Position numbers and translations under genes: made by a program. A stretch of DNA of 64,000 bases from Symbiodinium sp. CCMP2592 (Eukaryota; Sar; Dinophyceae; Suessiales; Symbiodiniaceae): positions 1 through 64,000 of the forward strand of contig CAJNDT010000001.1 in the NCBI GenBank assembly GCA_905221615.1, in the 5' to 3' direction. The stretch's first letter is position 1, and each line of letters begins with the position of its first letter. A model generated the notes under the pieces. That model was not told the DNA's origin and made no database searches. It was given only the letters and a program-made list of their open reading frames with translations. Of this stretch, positions 21,001 through 31,245 are shown in pieces.

Positions 21001-21205
21001 AAACTTGCACATCCGGCTGCACGCACCAAGTCTGCAACACAATTCGAACCTCCCGAACGTGAGCACTGATCTTCCGAGGGCCGGAGAGGCATCCCGAGGG
21101 TTGATCCGCACATGCAGAGAAAACCTCAAAGCATCCAATGACAAAATAGGGCAAGACCCTAAACTTCAACGAGAACCCGAAATGCGACTCCTAGCCTTAA
21201 ACTGT
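18086..21205. other. Repeat-rich region with foldback remnants
   Basis: Contains a family M foldback at 18,905-19,006 (GGGCCTTAATAAGGG .. GGTAATTATTAAGGCCC), another foldback at 18,697-18,815 (AAAGGATCATGGGACTTAGC .. CCAAGTCCCATGACCCTCC), a family V copy at about 19,765-19,835 (also at 44,970), and half of a family F copy ending near 20,693. ORFs on both strands at 20,043-20,450 and 20,905-21,170 are open but cannot be assigned. Confidence 0.45.
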
Positions 21206-21336
21206 ACTGTGCTTCCGCTAAACATCCCCAAACGACCCCAGAGCCCCAAACCCTAAACCGTAGCCTACACTGTGCTTCCGCTAGAACCCTAAACCCTAAA
21301 CCCTATACCCTAAACCCTAGACCCCAAACGACCCCA
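21206..21336. repeat. Direct duplication, second copy carrying inserted CCCTAAA
   Basis: ACTGTGCTTCCGCTA followed by CCCCAAACGACCCCA occurs twice, at 21,206-21,240 and 21,269-21,336. In the first copy the two words are 5 bases apart; in the second they are separated by about 38 bases of CCCTAAA-type repeat. Confidence 0.8.
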
Positions 21337-23081
21337 AAGTGCTAAGTGCGGCTCAAGGCACCAGCATCATCCAGAAGCCCTCGTCTTCGGCTCGAGAAGC
21401 AGGGATGTCCTCGAGCTCCAGCGCCTGCTGTGCTCAAAGAGCCCTATACAGGGGCCTGTCAAGGGTTCTTTGCGCTCTCACAACTCGGACACAGCCAGGC
21501 GAGGTTCTTAGGTGCGGAGTCGGTGTGAAAAGAGTTTCGAGACGATTCTCGGCACAAGTGAGCCAGGGTTCTTTAGGATTCTATGAAGGGGCCTTTGAAG
21601 GGATTTTCTGGATTTTTGACGGAAAAAAACAGCCACATCCCTCAATCCTAGGCTAGACCCCCACCAAGCTCGGTTCGGGGTTCTGCAGTTCTGGGTTTCA
21701 ATGGCTTGGGGTCCAAGAAAGCCGTTCTAGGAATGTTGAGCAACCCGTGCGGGCAGGTCCGGCCGTGCGGTAGCGGATCTTCGGTGGTCGGCCAGCATCT
21801 GTAGCCTGACAGGCCGTCTTCGACCGTCCGGAGCTGGATCGGGTTCAAGGATAATTATTCGCTCGCAGGTATGATTCATGTCTTTTTTTGGGTTCGAGGA
21901 TTCGAGGGAGTAAGGTTCACGCTAAACTGAAACTTTGAACCCCTACCGCAAAACCCTAAAAGGAGCTATGGTTCAGGTCGTATAGCTCTGCTCATCTGTG
22001 GAATCGATGACCCATGTAGATAATCTTGGGAGTTTGTCGTGCAATGAAAGCCAGGCACGACAAGACAAACCATCAACGCCACGACCACCCAGAAGCTCAA
22101 AACCCGAAGGTGCAGCAACGCAGCGTGGTGGGTCAGGCCAATGGGAGAAGAGTTCACGAAAACGAAGCGGTAGTTCCCGCCTGAGTGCAAGCTAGGCTGT
22201 TTAGGATTCTAGCTTTAAAGGGCCTGCGAGGGATTGAGTCTCCTTGGGCAGTTCGGGGAGATGCTCCGGGATCAAACAATGAGGAACCACAATGATCAGC
22301 AGTCAAGGTCCATGATGACCCTTCGCAGTCCTGTTGTGTTTGGTTGAGCTCCTTTGTTGCGGATCCGGAGGTCGAAGACTTGAGTCGCAAGGACATGGGA
22401 AGGAAGACTGTTAAAGATGCGGCGTGCACAGTTTTGCTGGGGTTGATCGAACACCTTCTGCTTGCCACAGACTCTTGGAAGCAGTATAGACATAGACCAT
22501 GCATTCGATCACCACAACGACGAGGAGGAGGACGACAACTTCCATTGCTGTGACGACGATTGCTACGGCTACTGCAGCTGGCACTGCCACGACCTCGGCT
22601 ACTACGACTTCGACTACGACCAAAACCAAGACGAAAAAAATAGCCTACGACAGCTGCCGCTACTACGACTGCCACCAGTACTGCACCCTTGTACTGTAAT
22701 AGGAGTCTTAGTAGTTAGCGGCAGGCTTCGGGGTAGGTTGCAGTAAATTTCAAGAGTAACAGTCAATCCAGAAAGGAATAAAACGGAATATTTATGCCCT
22801 CACACTCAAGCCTTTGAGGATCCCTTGAAGGAATCCTTGAGGGAATTCCTAATTACGCATCAGACTGGAGCAAACACTCTCAATCCCAAACTCGAAACCC
22901 AGAACCCAAAGCCCCGAACCCCTAAACCTTCAACACCTCTCTCTCTCCCAGGCATTCGAAACGTCAAGCCCGGTTCTAACACCCTAAACCCACCTAAACC
23001 CTAACACCCTAAACCCAAAGTCCTAAGCCCCGACCATGGAGCCCCAAACCCCTAAACCCGAAATCCTAAGCCCTGAACCCT
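21337..23081. other. Candidate exons of undecided strand, then trinucleotide-rich sequence
   Basis: At 22,290-22,500 the plus strand reads SFVADPEVEDLSRKDMGR and the minus strand reads IFNSLPSHVLATQVFDLRI, both protein-like. At 21,966-22,190 the minus strand has a signal-peptide-like run (LSFWVVVALMVCLVVPGFHC). 22,500-22,680 is a degenerate GAC/TAC trinucleotide tract. The CTCTCACAACTCGG dispersed repeat lies at 21,476. No single gene model can be defended. Confidence 0.3.
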
Positions 23082-23200
23082 CAAAGGGGAAAAGGAGGAA
23101 CCCCTACCCTATAATGGGCTACATAATGGGTATATAATAGCTCTATTATGGGTATATACCTAGGGGTCCTTCTTAGGGGTCCCTCCTTATTACCCTTTGA
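23082..23200. mobile_element. Foldback element, family B
   Basis: Long palindrome CAAAGGGGAAAAGGAGGAAC .. CCCTCCTTATTACCCTTTG with an AT-rich centre of TATATAATGGG words. Six family members are in the window (23,082, 23,322, 26,995, 30,969, 35,665, 46,998). Confidence 0.85.
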
Positions 23201-23321
23201 AACCCGAAATCCAAAGCTCTGAACCCTAAGCCGAGGTCATAACTTGCTTTGCGCTCGACGATGAGCATCAGCTGCTGGGAGCTCCTGCTTGCTGGCAAGC
23301 AGCGGAGCTCTTAATCTTTAC

Positions 23322-23457
23322 TCCAAGGGTAAAAGGAGGGACCCTTAATTAGGACCCCCTTAGGTATATACCCTTAATGTAGCCATTATATACCCATAAT
23401 TATAGCCCCATTATAGGGTAGGGGTCCCTATTAAGGGTCCCTCCTTTTCTGTTTGGA
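23322..23457. mobile_element. Foldback element, family B, inverted relative to the previous copy
   Basis: TCCAAGGGTAAAAGGAGGGA .. TCCCTCCTTTTCTGTTTGGA, central TATATACCCTTAATGTAGCC. It lies 120 bp from another B copy in opposite orientation. Confidence 0.85.
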
Positions 23458-23772
23458 TTTACGGAACTCCATGTCCCCTCCTGTCTCTATGGGTTTGGGG
23501 CATATGTTGGCTTGGGGATGAGGGTTTAAGCTTTTACGGCTCGGAGCTGATAGGGGTTAGGGTTTATGCTTTAATTTGCTTTTGGGATCTGGGGCTTGGG
23601 TTTTCGGGCTTCTCACCCGAGGTCTTACTTGGCTGTCCTTGGGCTTTCAAGGTGAACCTCGCAGATACCGCCTTTGCCTCTTGCACCCATGAACCCTGAA
23701 CCCCTAACCCCGAAAGCCCTAAACCCTACGTGCCCTAAGCCCTAGACCCCCAACCCCTAAACCGACTGCACA
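23458..23772. other. No gene seen
   Basis: Telomere-like words and short ORFs only. Confidence 0.35.
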
Positions 23773-23862
23773 TATAGGTGGTTGTCAAAATGCCCTAAAT
23801 AATAGGTGCCGTAGTATAGTAGGGACCCAAAAAGGGACCCTAGTTTTGACAACCACCCATAT
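23773..23862. mobile_element. Foldback element, family C
   Basis: TATAGGTGGTTGTCAAAA .. TTTTGACAACCACCCATAT, centre with GGTGCCGTA. Eight full or partial copies are in the window; in two minus-strand genes the copy acts as an intron. Confidence 0.85.
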
Positions 23863-25127
23863 GGCTTTTCGTACAATGGAAGACCCGGCGTTTTTCCGGA
23901 CTAGGGTTTCAGGGTTGAGAGTGCTGGATACAAATAGGACATGGAGGTGCTTGCAATGTATCTGCGGCGGCTCATTGTCCAGAGACGGACGGATGAAAAC
24001 ACGCTGTCTTTAGGCTTAGCTTGAAGACGGCTTCAATGGTTACCGACCTGAAATCCTGAAACCCTGTACCGAATATAGGGGCCTGAACAAACTAGAATCG
24101 GGTTTTTGGGTATCTTCTACTATAGTCATCATAAGAAACCCCCACAACAGAATGGGTAATCATTTGGGCCCCTTTATTAAGTCGTTGGCGTCACCCTCGA
24201 AGGTATCGAAATTTGTTCCTCGCAGCTCTCTGACTGGGGTGACAAGGCAGCCTTGCGTACTAATTTCCTGCGGGAAGCTCACTGAAGTCATCCAAAGGAA
24301 GCAGCTTGAACATGGGTTGATATAGGAGTTACGTAGCTATATTAGCAAAATCTGGTGCGAAACAGATCCAGACTGGACGCGGAGCTGCTACCTCTTTCGA
24401 CGAGCTTCTCCGCAGAGTCACTGCTACATCACTGATGGCATTGATGCCATACCAAGCCCAGGTATCTTTCGCGTCATCATTCTTTTGATCGAAACCTTTT
24501 CAAACAACCCTGGTTTGCGAACCCAACATTTCTCGAGATTTGTGTTCAGTCAAAGCACAGCACACTATCCATCGTATACTATATTGCCATTTTGTCTCCG
24601 CGTGCCCAAAGCCTACGCCTGCTTTGCAGGCGTCTTCGGCGGCGGATACTTCGCGTGCAGATATATACTCGTGGCTACCAGCGGAACTGCTACGATCGTT
24701 GACCAATGGAGAGACTCGCCTTGGCTACCGTGCATCAGGGGGTTTGACCGGGATCGTGGGCTAACAGGTGGAGTGTACTACAACGGAAACACAAGCACAA
24801 CAACACACACGCACCTTCTCAGGCTCAGGCTAATGCTCACTCTCCCGTTCTTTCCTTCTTTCTGAAGTGCTGAAAGCACAGGCCACTACCCCTCCCCCCC
24901 CACATGCTACGCCCGCCCCAACTGCTGAAGTTTTCGGATAAGTCGGACAGGTTCCCACTCCATCCCACCAGCGTTCGCAGGTAAAACAAGATAAATATAG
25001 GGACGTATTATGTAATTCGAACAGGGTTCTCGGGTACATTGTCCTATACATATATGGTCAGCAACCTTATGGAACGGTGTAGGCCGGCCATTTCATCCCG
25101 AGCCGTCACAAACGCACCACTAGATAG
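23863..25127. other. No assignable gene; one foldback
   Basis: A family M foldback at 24,076-24,175 (GGGCCTGAACAAACTAG .. GGTAATCATTTGGGCCCC). ORFs of 68-126 codons overlap on both strands at 24,485-24,865 with no recognisable motif. Confidence 0.35.
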
Positions 25128-25161
25128 ACAGACAGACAGACACACACACACACTCTCTCTC

Positions 25162-25212
<51 letters not shown>

Positions 25213-25232
25213 CGCGCACACACACACACAGA
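25128..25232. repeat. CA/CT microsatellite
   Basis: (GACA)n, (CA)n, then about 35 CT units, then (CA)n. ORFs through it are simple-repeat artefacts. Confidence 0.95.
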
Positions 25233-25335
25233 CACATCTAGAAACAATCTCTAGTGACTATACCCGAATTGCCAATCTACTTGCAGCATTAGCCCGCTCT
25301 TCTCATCTCCACAACCTCCCTCTCTCTGTCATGTA

Positions 25336-25424
25336 TGGGCCTTAATAATGAGAATAGCGTTCTGGTGGATGTTAGAATTATTATAAGGACCCCCAAAACC
25401 CTATTCTAACTACTAAGGCCCTTA
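25336..25424. mobile_element. Foldback element, family M
   Basis: GGGCCTTAATAATGAGAATAG .. CTATTCTAACTACTAAGGCC. A family M copy serves as an intron at 51,052-51,168. Confidence 0.75.
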
Positions 25425-25657
25425 CAGTATCTCTCCCTCTCTCTCTCGATAATGCTCTCGGGGCCTCTCCTCTCGCGCAATAGCAGGGAACTGGTATACA
25501 GTGTGTTTTTTTGAAGGACCCTTTTCCGTCGCGCTGGGATCCAGAAAGTGAGGAGTTCACTGGGCCTTTGGGGTATACAGTGGTTTAGGGCACCCTAAAC
25601 CCTAAACCCCTAAACCCTAAACCCTTAGGGTTTGGGGAATAGTTTTTGGGTTTAGGG

Positions 25658-25997
25658 CTAGGGTATACGGCAGAGACATTCTTCGGAGCTACGGCTTCGA
25701 ATAACTCTCGAGCTGAGTTATATGGGTGGTTGTAATGAGGGTCCCGTTTTGGGTACCCGAAATACTACGTGCCGTACTGTAATATAGGGACCCAATAAGG
25801 GACCCTAATTTTGATAACCACCCATATGACTTTCCAACATCCGAGTTGCCGTCCACCAACCACTTCAGCACACAGGACAGGATAAGTCCGACCATCACCG
25901 CAAATCCCTTCTTCACGCTGCCCGAGGTTTTGGCCTCAGGAGGAGCAGGCAGCAGGCTAATTCGGCAGCGGAGGCCTTCATATTGCAGGTCACTCAT
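25658..25997 (-). CDS. Small membrane protein gene, two exons split by a family C introner
   Basis: Start ATG 25,995-25,997 (MSDLQYEGLRCRISLL), exon 1 to 25,822, intron 25,713-25,821, exon 2 from 25,712 to a TAG at 25,658-25,660. Joining CATATGG|GTGG with CAG|CTCGAG gives 231 nt in frame, 76 residues. Residues about 28-45 (KKGFAVMVGLILSCVLKWLV) form one transmembrane helix preceded by positive charges; the C-terminal tail is Arg/Ser/Cys-rich (SRVIRSRSSEECLCRIP). The intron is exactly a foldback element with GT-AG ends. The stop codon lies in a CCCTAG telomere-like word. No family recognised; upstream exons are possible because an acceptor-like TTGTTGCAG precedes the start. Confidence 0.55.
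25713..25821. mobile_element. Family C introner in the 76-residue gene
   Basis: 109-bp foldback, TATGGGTGGTTGTAATGAGG .. TTTTGATAACCACCCATATG. Read on the minus strand it begins GTGG and ends CAG, giving a canonical intron. Confidence 0.8.
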
Positions 25998-26370
25998 TAT
26001 CAAACATCCTGTCTCTAAAGCCACTGCAACAATATGTTTATTGAGAAATGGTTGTCAACATTACGTACAGCCAGGATTCCTTCTCGAACTTCGATCTCAA
26101 AGCCGAAACACCCACCATGTATTCTACATCCTAAGAAATCTACGAGCTACGATCGGGCACCACCAAATGGCACAGGAGAAAGAGTTGGAAAGAGGTTCGG
26201 TGAAGTATGCTTGGCTGACTCCTGACAAGGTACCCATTCAGCTTCCTTGTTATAATTCAAAAAAAACCCCAAAAGTTAAAGTCTAAAAAGCCAACCAGAA
26301 GAATGCCAAGTTATGGACAGCTAAAGCATGGTTGCGGCTGTGGTGCAAGGGCTGTTTCTGACGGAGTAAT

Positions 26371-26555
26371 GTAGAAACCTGATTGAGAAACCATGGGGCT
26401 TTATTAGGAAGGGGTCTGTAAGGGCTACTAGCAGGGATCTATAAGGGTACTATAATAACCTGATTAAGAAACCTTGGACCTATAACCCCAAAATAGTAGG
26501 ATTCATAGAGGGAACCCTAATAAAGGCCCCGGATTTCTCTTAATCAGGTTCATAC
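26371..26555. mobile_element. Family E foldback with internal insertion
   Basis: GTAGAAACCTGATTGAGAAA .. TCTCTTAATCAGGTTCATAC. A second internal start (AACCTGATTAAGAAACCTTG at about 26,459) shows that about 85 bp containing GGGATCTATAAGGG-type sequence was inserted or duplicated. Confidence 0.7.
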
Positions 26556-26994
26556 ATTACACACCAGAAAAATCGACCTCCAACCGATCCAAAACCTATC
26601 ACGTCTTTTTGCATCGCAGGCGCAATGAGGCCCACAACAATGCCGCCCCATCCCTGGGATATCCTGAGATGCATCGTCCACACTGGGGCTCGCTGATCCA
26701 AACCCTTCACCCACAGACCTAATTTGACTAATTAAAGCCCAAAGCCCCGGACCCTTAAAGACTAACCTTTTTCAGCATGGGCTTGGCAAAATTACAAACC
26801 TAATCCCTAAACCCTCCACCCTAAACGCCAAAACCCTAAGCCCGAACCCTAAACCTACGACTTGTCCCTAGCCTAAAATCTTCTGCCCGGCAGCACGGGT
26901 ATGAAGGTCCGCGGAGTCCACCTCTGGAAGAGTCCTCAGGGTGACACCACTGTAGCCAGACTCATCAGGTTCGGATTACAGGTTGTGGGTTTAG

Positions 26995-27138
26995 TCCAAG
27001 GGTAAAAGGAGGGACCCCTGATAAGGACCCCTAGGTATATACCCTGTTTCTTGAAATTTGTTATTAATTATATACCGATTGTATAGCCCATTATAGGGTA
27101 GGGGTCCCCCATTGAGGGCCCCTCCTTTTCCCCCTTGA
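26995..27138. mobile_element. Foldback element, family B
   Basis: TCCAAGGGTAAAAGGAGGGA .. CCCCTCCTTTTCCCCCTTGA with a diverged AT-rich centre. Confidence 0.8.
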
Positions 27139-27226
27139 TTTAGGGTTTATGCTCTCGCAACTCGGACAAGCCAGGAAAGGTTCCATAGGTGCGGGTCGGC
27201 GTGAAACTAGAACAGGTATAGCATAA

Positions 27227-27324
27227 GCCAGAAAGTTGGAACATCATTATCCAGATGCCTTGAGGGCAAAGTATAGGGGATCCTAGCAGTAATCATCCTA
27301 ATCCCATGTTCCAACTTTCTGGCT
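27227..27324. mobile_element. Foldback element, family F
   Basis: GCCAGAAAGTTGGAACATCA .. CATGTTCCAACTTTCTGGC. Relatives at 33,641 and 58,213; half copy ending near 20,693. Confidence 0.85.
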
Positions 27325-27359
27325 ATTGCTGTAGGCTGCCCAACAGTCCGTATAGGACT

Positions 27360-27451
27360 TGGGAGTTTCCGAAAACTAGGTTTGGGGGTCCTTATAATAC
27401 GGATCCTACTATTCAGGGTACTAGATTAGGGTCCCCTACTTTCGGAAACTC
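27360..27451. mobile_element. Foldback element, family K
   Basis: GGGAGTTTCCGAAAACTAGG .. TACTTTCGGAAACTCCC with a GGATCCTACTA centre. Family K copies are introns at 53,544 and 55,077. Confidence 0.85.
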
Positions 27452-27506
27452 CCGCTTCTGAAACCTAAGCCCTCGTCTGAAACTCGGCCCTTCCCTCCTT
27501 CCTAAT

Positions 27507-27607
27507 GTAGGAACCTGATTAGGAAACCCTGGGCCTATAACCCCAAATTAGTAGGATTCATATACGGAACCCTAATCAAGGCCCAAGGTTTTTTAGGCAG
27601 GTTGCTA
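27507..27607. mobile_element. Foldback element, family E
   Basis: TAGGAACCTGATTAGGAAAC .. GTTTTTTAGGCAGGTTGCTA. Confidence 0.75.
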
Positions 27608-28561
27608 AACATAACATTATTATAGTACCATTATAGATCCCTCATAGTAACCCTTATAGACATCCTTAAAGGAACCCCAAACCCTAAACCCCCTGAAGCC
27701 TCAAACTAAACCCTAAACCCTCAACCCCAACACCTTCGTCTCCCGGAGAGGCATTCATCAGGTGGGTGATGACGATGATCACCTGAACAGAACGGTTTAG
27801 GGTTTAGGGCTCTCTGACCTTTCCAGAACTCGTTTTCTGGCTATACTATAGAACCTTAAACCCTAAATGGTATACTTTGCAGCATCGTCAAGCACCTTAT
27901 GAAATCCGGTATAAGCCCCCACCCAAAAACAGAACCATGATAAAAACCCTTTGGTGCGGTGCATAATCAAGCTCCTGTCAGAATCATCTAGAACTCCTTC
28001 ACGTTTAGGGTGCAGGGCTCAGCGGCTAGACCTTGCTCCAAGCTTGGGGATGTGCTCACATGCGCAAGGCTTCAAGACGGTTGAGGCTCCCGGACAGGAG
28101 GACGGGTTCCGGCAAGGGGCTCAACTCGCACGAAGCCGAGGGTCTGGGGCGTTGGGGGTTTGGAGATTTGGAGACTTTTCCTCCTGCCCAGCAACGACTT
28201 CGGTTCGAACACTGCGCCCAAATGTGGTCCGCAGAGCCCATCAAGTCAGAGTAGAAGGAGAGCGAATGTGCAGCAGTTGGCACATACGCGGAAAGCCACA
28301 CTCCACATCACCAATGTGGTGAACGGCACGGTCAACAAAGCTGCTATGGCACCATGGCCACAGAAGAAGTCGAGGCAGCAACTCAGTTCGCCGGAGGCCG
28401 CCATCAGCCAAAGCCAGCAGCAGCCCAAGCGCCACGGAGTTGCCGAAGTCGAAGACCCGGAGGGAGTCGTAGAAGGTGTGTCCAGAAGCCGTAGCATCAA
28501 ACACTTGAAACCCGAAGGAGCACAACGAAAACCCGCGAAAAGAAGCCGAAGCAGCCTAGCA
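27608..28561. other. Telomere-like repeat, then flank of the LINE
   Basis: CCCTAAA words to about 27,870. From 28,000 to 28,561 ORFs are open on both strands; this may be the LINE 3' region or unrelated coding sequence, and I cannot choose. Confidence 0.35.
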
Positions 28562-29521
28562 TCACCCGCCATCATCTCCATCAGCAGCAGCCGGCGGAGG
28601 CGGAGCCTCGCCAGGCCGGAGACCATGACGTCGAAGAGCATCATGAAGTTGTTTGCCGGCAGTGGCCGAAGCCTGGATTGCATTGAGTTCCCAGGCAGCT
28701 GCCTCTTCACGAAGTCGCCACCAAGCAGCACGACCATGACCTCCGCTGCGACGAACACGACATTCAGCGGCGGCACGGTCAGCTTGATCGTTCATCCATC
28801 TCATGAGGTCCGTGCTCAGCCCAAGAGGGGCTTCCCAGCTCGGTCGCTTCCCGTGCGAGGGCACCCAGGCATGGGTCAATTGCACGCCGAGGGCCTCAAG
28901 AGACCCGAGAGCTCGTCGAACCTGGTTGACGATGTGCAACAAATACGAGAAGTGGTCACCGTGTCTCAGCACGACTCGCAGCACGGCCTGACAGTCCACG
29001 ACGAAGACGATCCTGCCAGTCCACCCAGTAGACCGCGCCGCATCGAGAGCAGGGCGTGTAGCCAAGTCGAGACCCAAGAGTTCTTGCTTGTAGGACGTTT
29101 GGTCCTCCTCGCCGTTTCCTATGGCACAGCGGTAACCACCAGGCTGAACCACGACAGCGACAGCCCCAATGTCCTGATGCTCCGACCCATCAGTGGCCAA
29201 ATGGATGACAGCGGCCTCTCGCATGAGATTGCAAAGCTCCTGCACCAAATCCTCGTAGAGCTCGTCGGGATCCAACGCGGGCGGAGCAGGAGGCTGCTCG
29301 GGAACCCCATGAAGTAGAAGGCGCTCCTCACACCTGTCGCGGGGCATGCGGAGGCCAGCACGGAGATGAGCAGTGCACCTGCAAGCCCACAAAAGGTGAG
29401 CCCGTGATGGGTGTTTCAAGCCACACATGCAAAGCCATCTGGGGTGCCCTTCCCCAAAGTGATCGCCGGCATTATAATGCCAGCAGGTGACCAGCCCCAA
29501 GCACGGTGAGGTCAGTGTCAC
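28562..29521 (-). pseudogene. LINE C-terminal part: Cys-His motif and RNase H
   Basis: 319 codons. Residues about 12-45 carry C...WLCMCGLKHPSRAHLLWAC, a Cys/His motif of the kind placed between RT and RNase H in dinoflagellate LINEs. An RNase H fold follows with all expected acidic residues visible: HLATDGSE (first Asp), SYKQELLGLD (Glu), VFVVDCQAVL (Asp), and later HAWVPSHG plus NDQADRAAAE (His, Asp). The ORF ends in a Pro/Asp-rich tail. It overlaps the upstream RT-like ORF by 50 bp in another frame, so a frameshift separates the two; the element is probably dead. The plus-strand 385-codon ORF over the same bases is its antisense shadow. Confidence 0.85.
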
Positions 29522-30516
29522 GCCGATTCATGGCAAGGGCCCTGTGGTGGCCTCCAAAGTGGTAATCAAGGGTCATGTCAGACCTGGGCAGACGCAAGCC
29601 AGTGGCGAGCTGCGGGTCGTCACGGTGCAGGCTGTGGTGGATCCTGCCCGTGCGTGCCACAGCAGCCTGACGGAAGTGTTGGCGGAGCCACTGGTGTCCA
29701 GGTCGCACGGTCCGCTGCCGGCCAGCACGATCGATGCGAGACAACGCAGAACCAGCAGGGTCCAAGTACCAGTGCAGCCGCTGCAAGAGGCCCGGAGCCT
29801 CAGGGATCATGGCCTCCCAGCTGAAAGTCGCGCGGTGAAGAGGGACCGTGTCCAGCCAGCGAGGGGCTTGCACGCACATTTTCCACAGGAGGCGTAGGGC
29901 CCCCAAGTCACAAGCAAAGTCAGGGTGGATCTCCCAACCCAGAGTCTCGTAGAGACAGACTCTGGCGAAACTAGTAGTAAAAGATTTGGAAAAGGCTTGT
30001 TCGATCTCATTACGCAAGGTGCTCATCTCCTCAGTGCTGGGACGAGCAAACCCAGCAGCCCATGCAAAAGGCGAGACCACCAGCGACAGCAGGAGCTGAC
30101 GCCTGAAGTGTCGGTTATTGGTGGTCCAGCCGAGCAAACGTGCCCGAAGAATCGCAGCACGGATCTTGCAGCGGAGCAAAGTCCAGTCACCATCAAAACT
30201 AGCCCTAATCCCTAGGATCTCAAGAGTGTCCTCAAGCTTGAAGTGGAAATGGGCAGCAAGCCGCTCATGCTCCACGCCCCGAGTTCGAGGAATCAAGGCA
30301 CACTTATCCAAGGAGAGTGTAAACCCAAAGGCACGGTCGTACGCAGTTGAACGTTCCAATGCACGCTGGAGGGCACTTAGGGGCCTATTAGGAGGAACCC
30401 AAAGGCTGCGGTCGTGCCCAGTTGACGGGTCGACCTGCCTAACCAGTGGTTTTGAGGTTCCCTTAGCTCTGTAGCTCCATCCCTGGCTCGTTAGCTCCTC
30501 CAATATCAATGGTTAG
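29472..30516 (-). pseudogene. LINE reverse transcriptase, C-terminal part, 5'-truncated
   Basis: 345 codons resembling the region after the RT active site: DRSLWVPPNRPLSALQRALE, YDRAFGFTLSLDKCALIPR, and a thumb-like helical segment with LLLSLVVSPFAWAAGF. The catalytic YxDD box is absent: where it should precede DRSLW the sequence reads DPSTGHD. No N-terminal palm or endonuclease is present, typical of a 5'-truncated LINE copy. The ORF has no ATG near its 5' end and is bounded by a stop at 30,513-30,515, at the point where a family A element with a 13-bp flanking duplication begins. Frameshifted to the RNase H ORF at its 3' end. Confidence 0.8.
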
Positions 30517-30613
30517 TATACCTCAAAAACCCAAACCCCCACCCTGTAATAGTGGTATAAAAGGAATGTAATAGGGCCCTAATATAATCCTTATAGTCAC
30601 TATCAATGGTTAG
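30504..30613. mobile_element. Family A foldback with 13-bp flanking duplication, right arm shortened
   Basis: TATCAATGGTTAG at 30,504-30,516 and again at 30,601-30,613. The left arm has CCCCCACCCTGTAATAGTGG; the right arm stops at CCTTATAGTCAC, lacking the outer 20 bp. It sits at the 5' edge of the LINE fragment. Confidence 0.8.
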
Positions 30614-30714
30614 CTGCAGTGACAGCACCACAGAATCGAGGCAAAGCCCTGAAAAAACCCTACGGCCCACAGTGCCCCGCACCCAAAACTGGGTTGTAGT
30701 TTTGGGGCCCTGAA

Positions 30715-30843
30715 AAGTATTTATTAGAAGCTGCCCCCACCCTGTAATAGTGACTATAAGGATTATATAGGATTATATTAGGGCCCTAATATACTCCTAT
30801 TATGCCACTATTACAGGGTGGGGGCAGCTTCTAAAGTATTTAT
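30715..30843. mobile_element. Family A foldback, intact, 10-bp target duplication
   Basis: Element 30,725-30,833 with perfect ends TAGAAGCTGCCCCCACCCTG .. CAGGGTGGGGGCAGCTTCTA, flanked by AAGTATTTAT on both sides (30,715-30,724 and 30,834-30,843). The paralogue at 15,752-15,846 lacks the element and has a single AAGTATTTAT. Confidence 0.95.
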
Positions 30844-30968
30844 GAATAGGTCCCTCTATAGGAACCACAAGGGAAATCCAAAAGTTTCCCAAATTGCCGC
30901 CTAGAAAAGCCCGAGGGCAAGTCAACCCGATGCATGAGAGCGGTGGAGACCGGGACTTTGCTTTAGGG

Positions 30969-31099
30969 CAAAGGGGAAAAGGAGGGACCCTTATGGGGAC
31001 CCCTACCCTATAATAGGCTACATAATAGGTATATAATGGCTATGTTATGGGTATATACCTAGGGGTCCTTATTAGGGGTCCCTCCTTTTTACCCTTTGA
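30969..31099. mobile_element. Foldback element, family B
   Basis: CAAAGGGGAAAAGGAGGGAC .. GTCCCTCCTTTTTACCCTTTG. Confidence 0.85.
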
Positions 31100-31245
31100 T
31101 TTACGGCTTGGGGCCTGTTTTGTTTGTACTCCCCTCTTTCCGTCTGCAGAGTCTCTCAAAAGCTTAGTAGGGGTTCTCTAGGTTACGGAGATCAGGATGC
31201 TGTTTTTTGGAATTGGGGCTTGGCGACTGCCAGGAGACATGCACT

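Noticed and set aside
22154-22675. 173-codon minus ORF with Arg/Ser/Val-rich start
   Set aside because: Its start is a trinucleotide repeat, and both strands of the rest are equally open.
28160-29317. 385-codon plus-strand ORF
   Set aside because: Antisense to the recognisable RNase H domain; no motif of its own.
29578-29584. GTCAGAC in the LINE as part of the motif system
   Set aside because: A single copy, within chance expectation for 57 kb.
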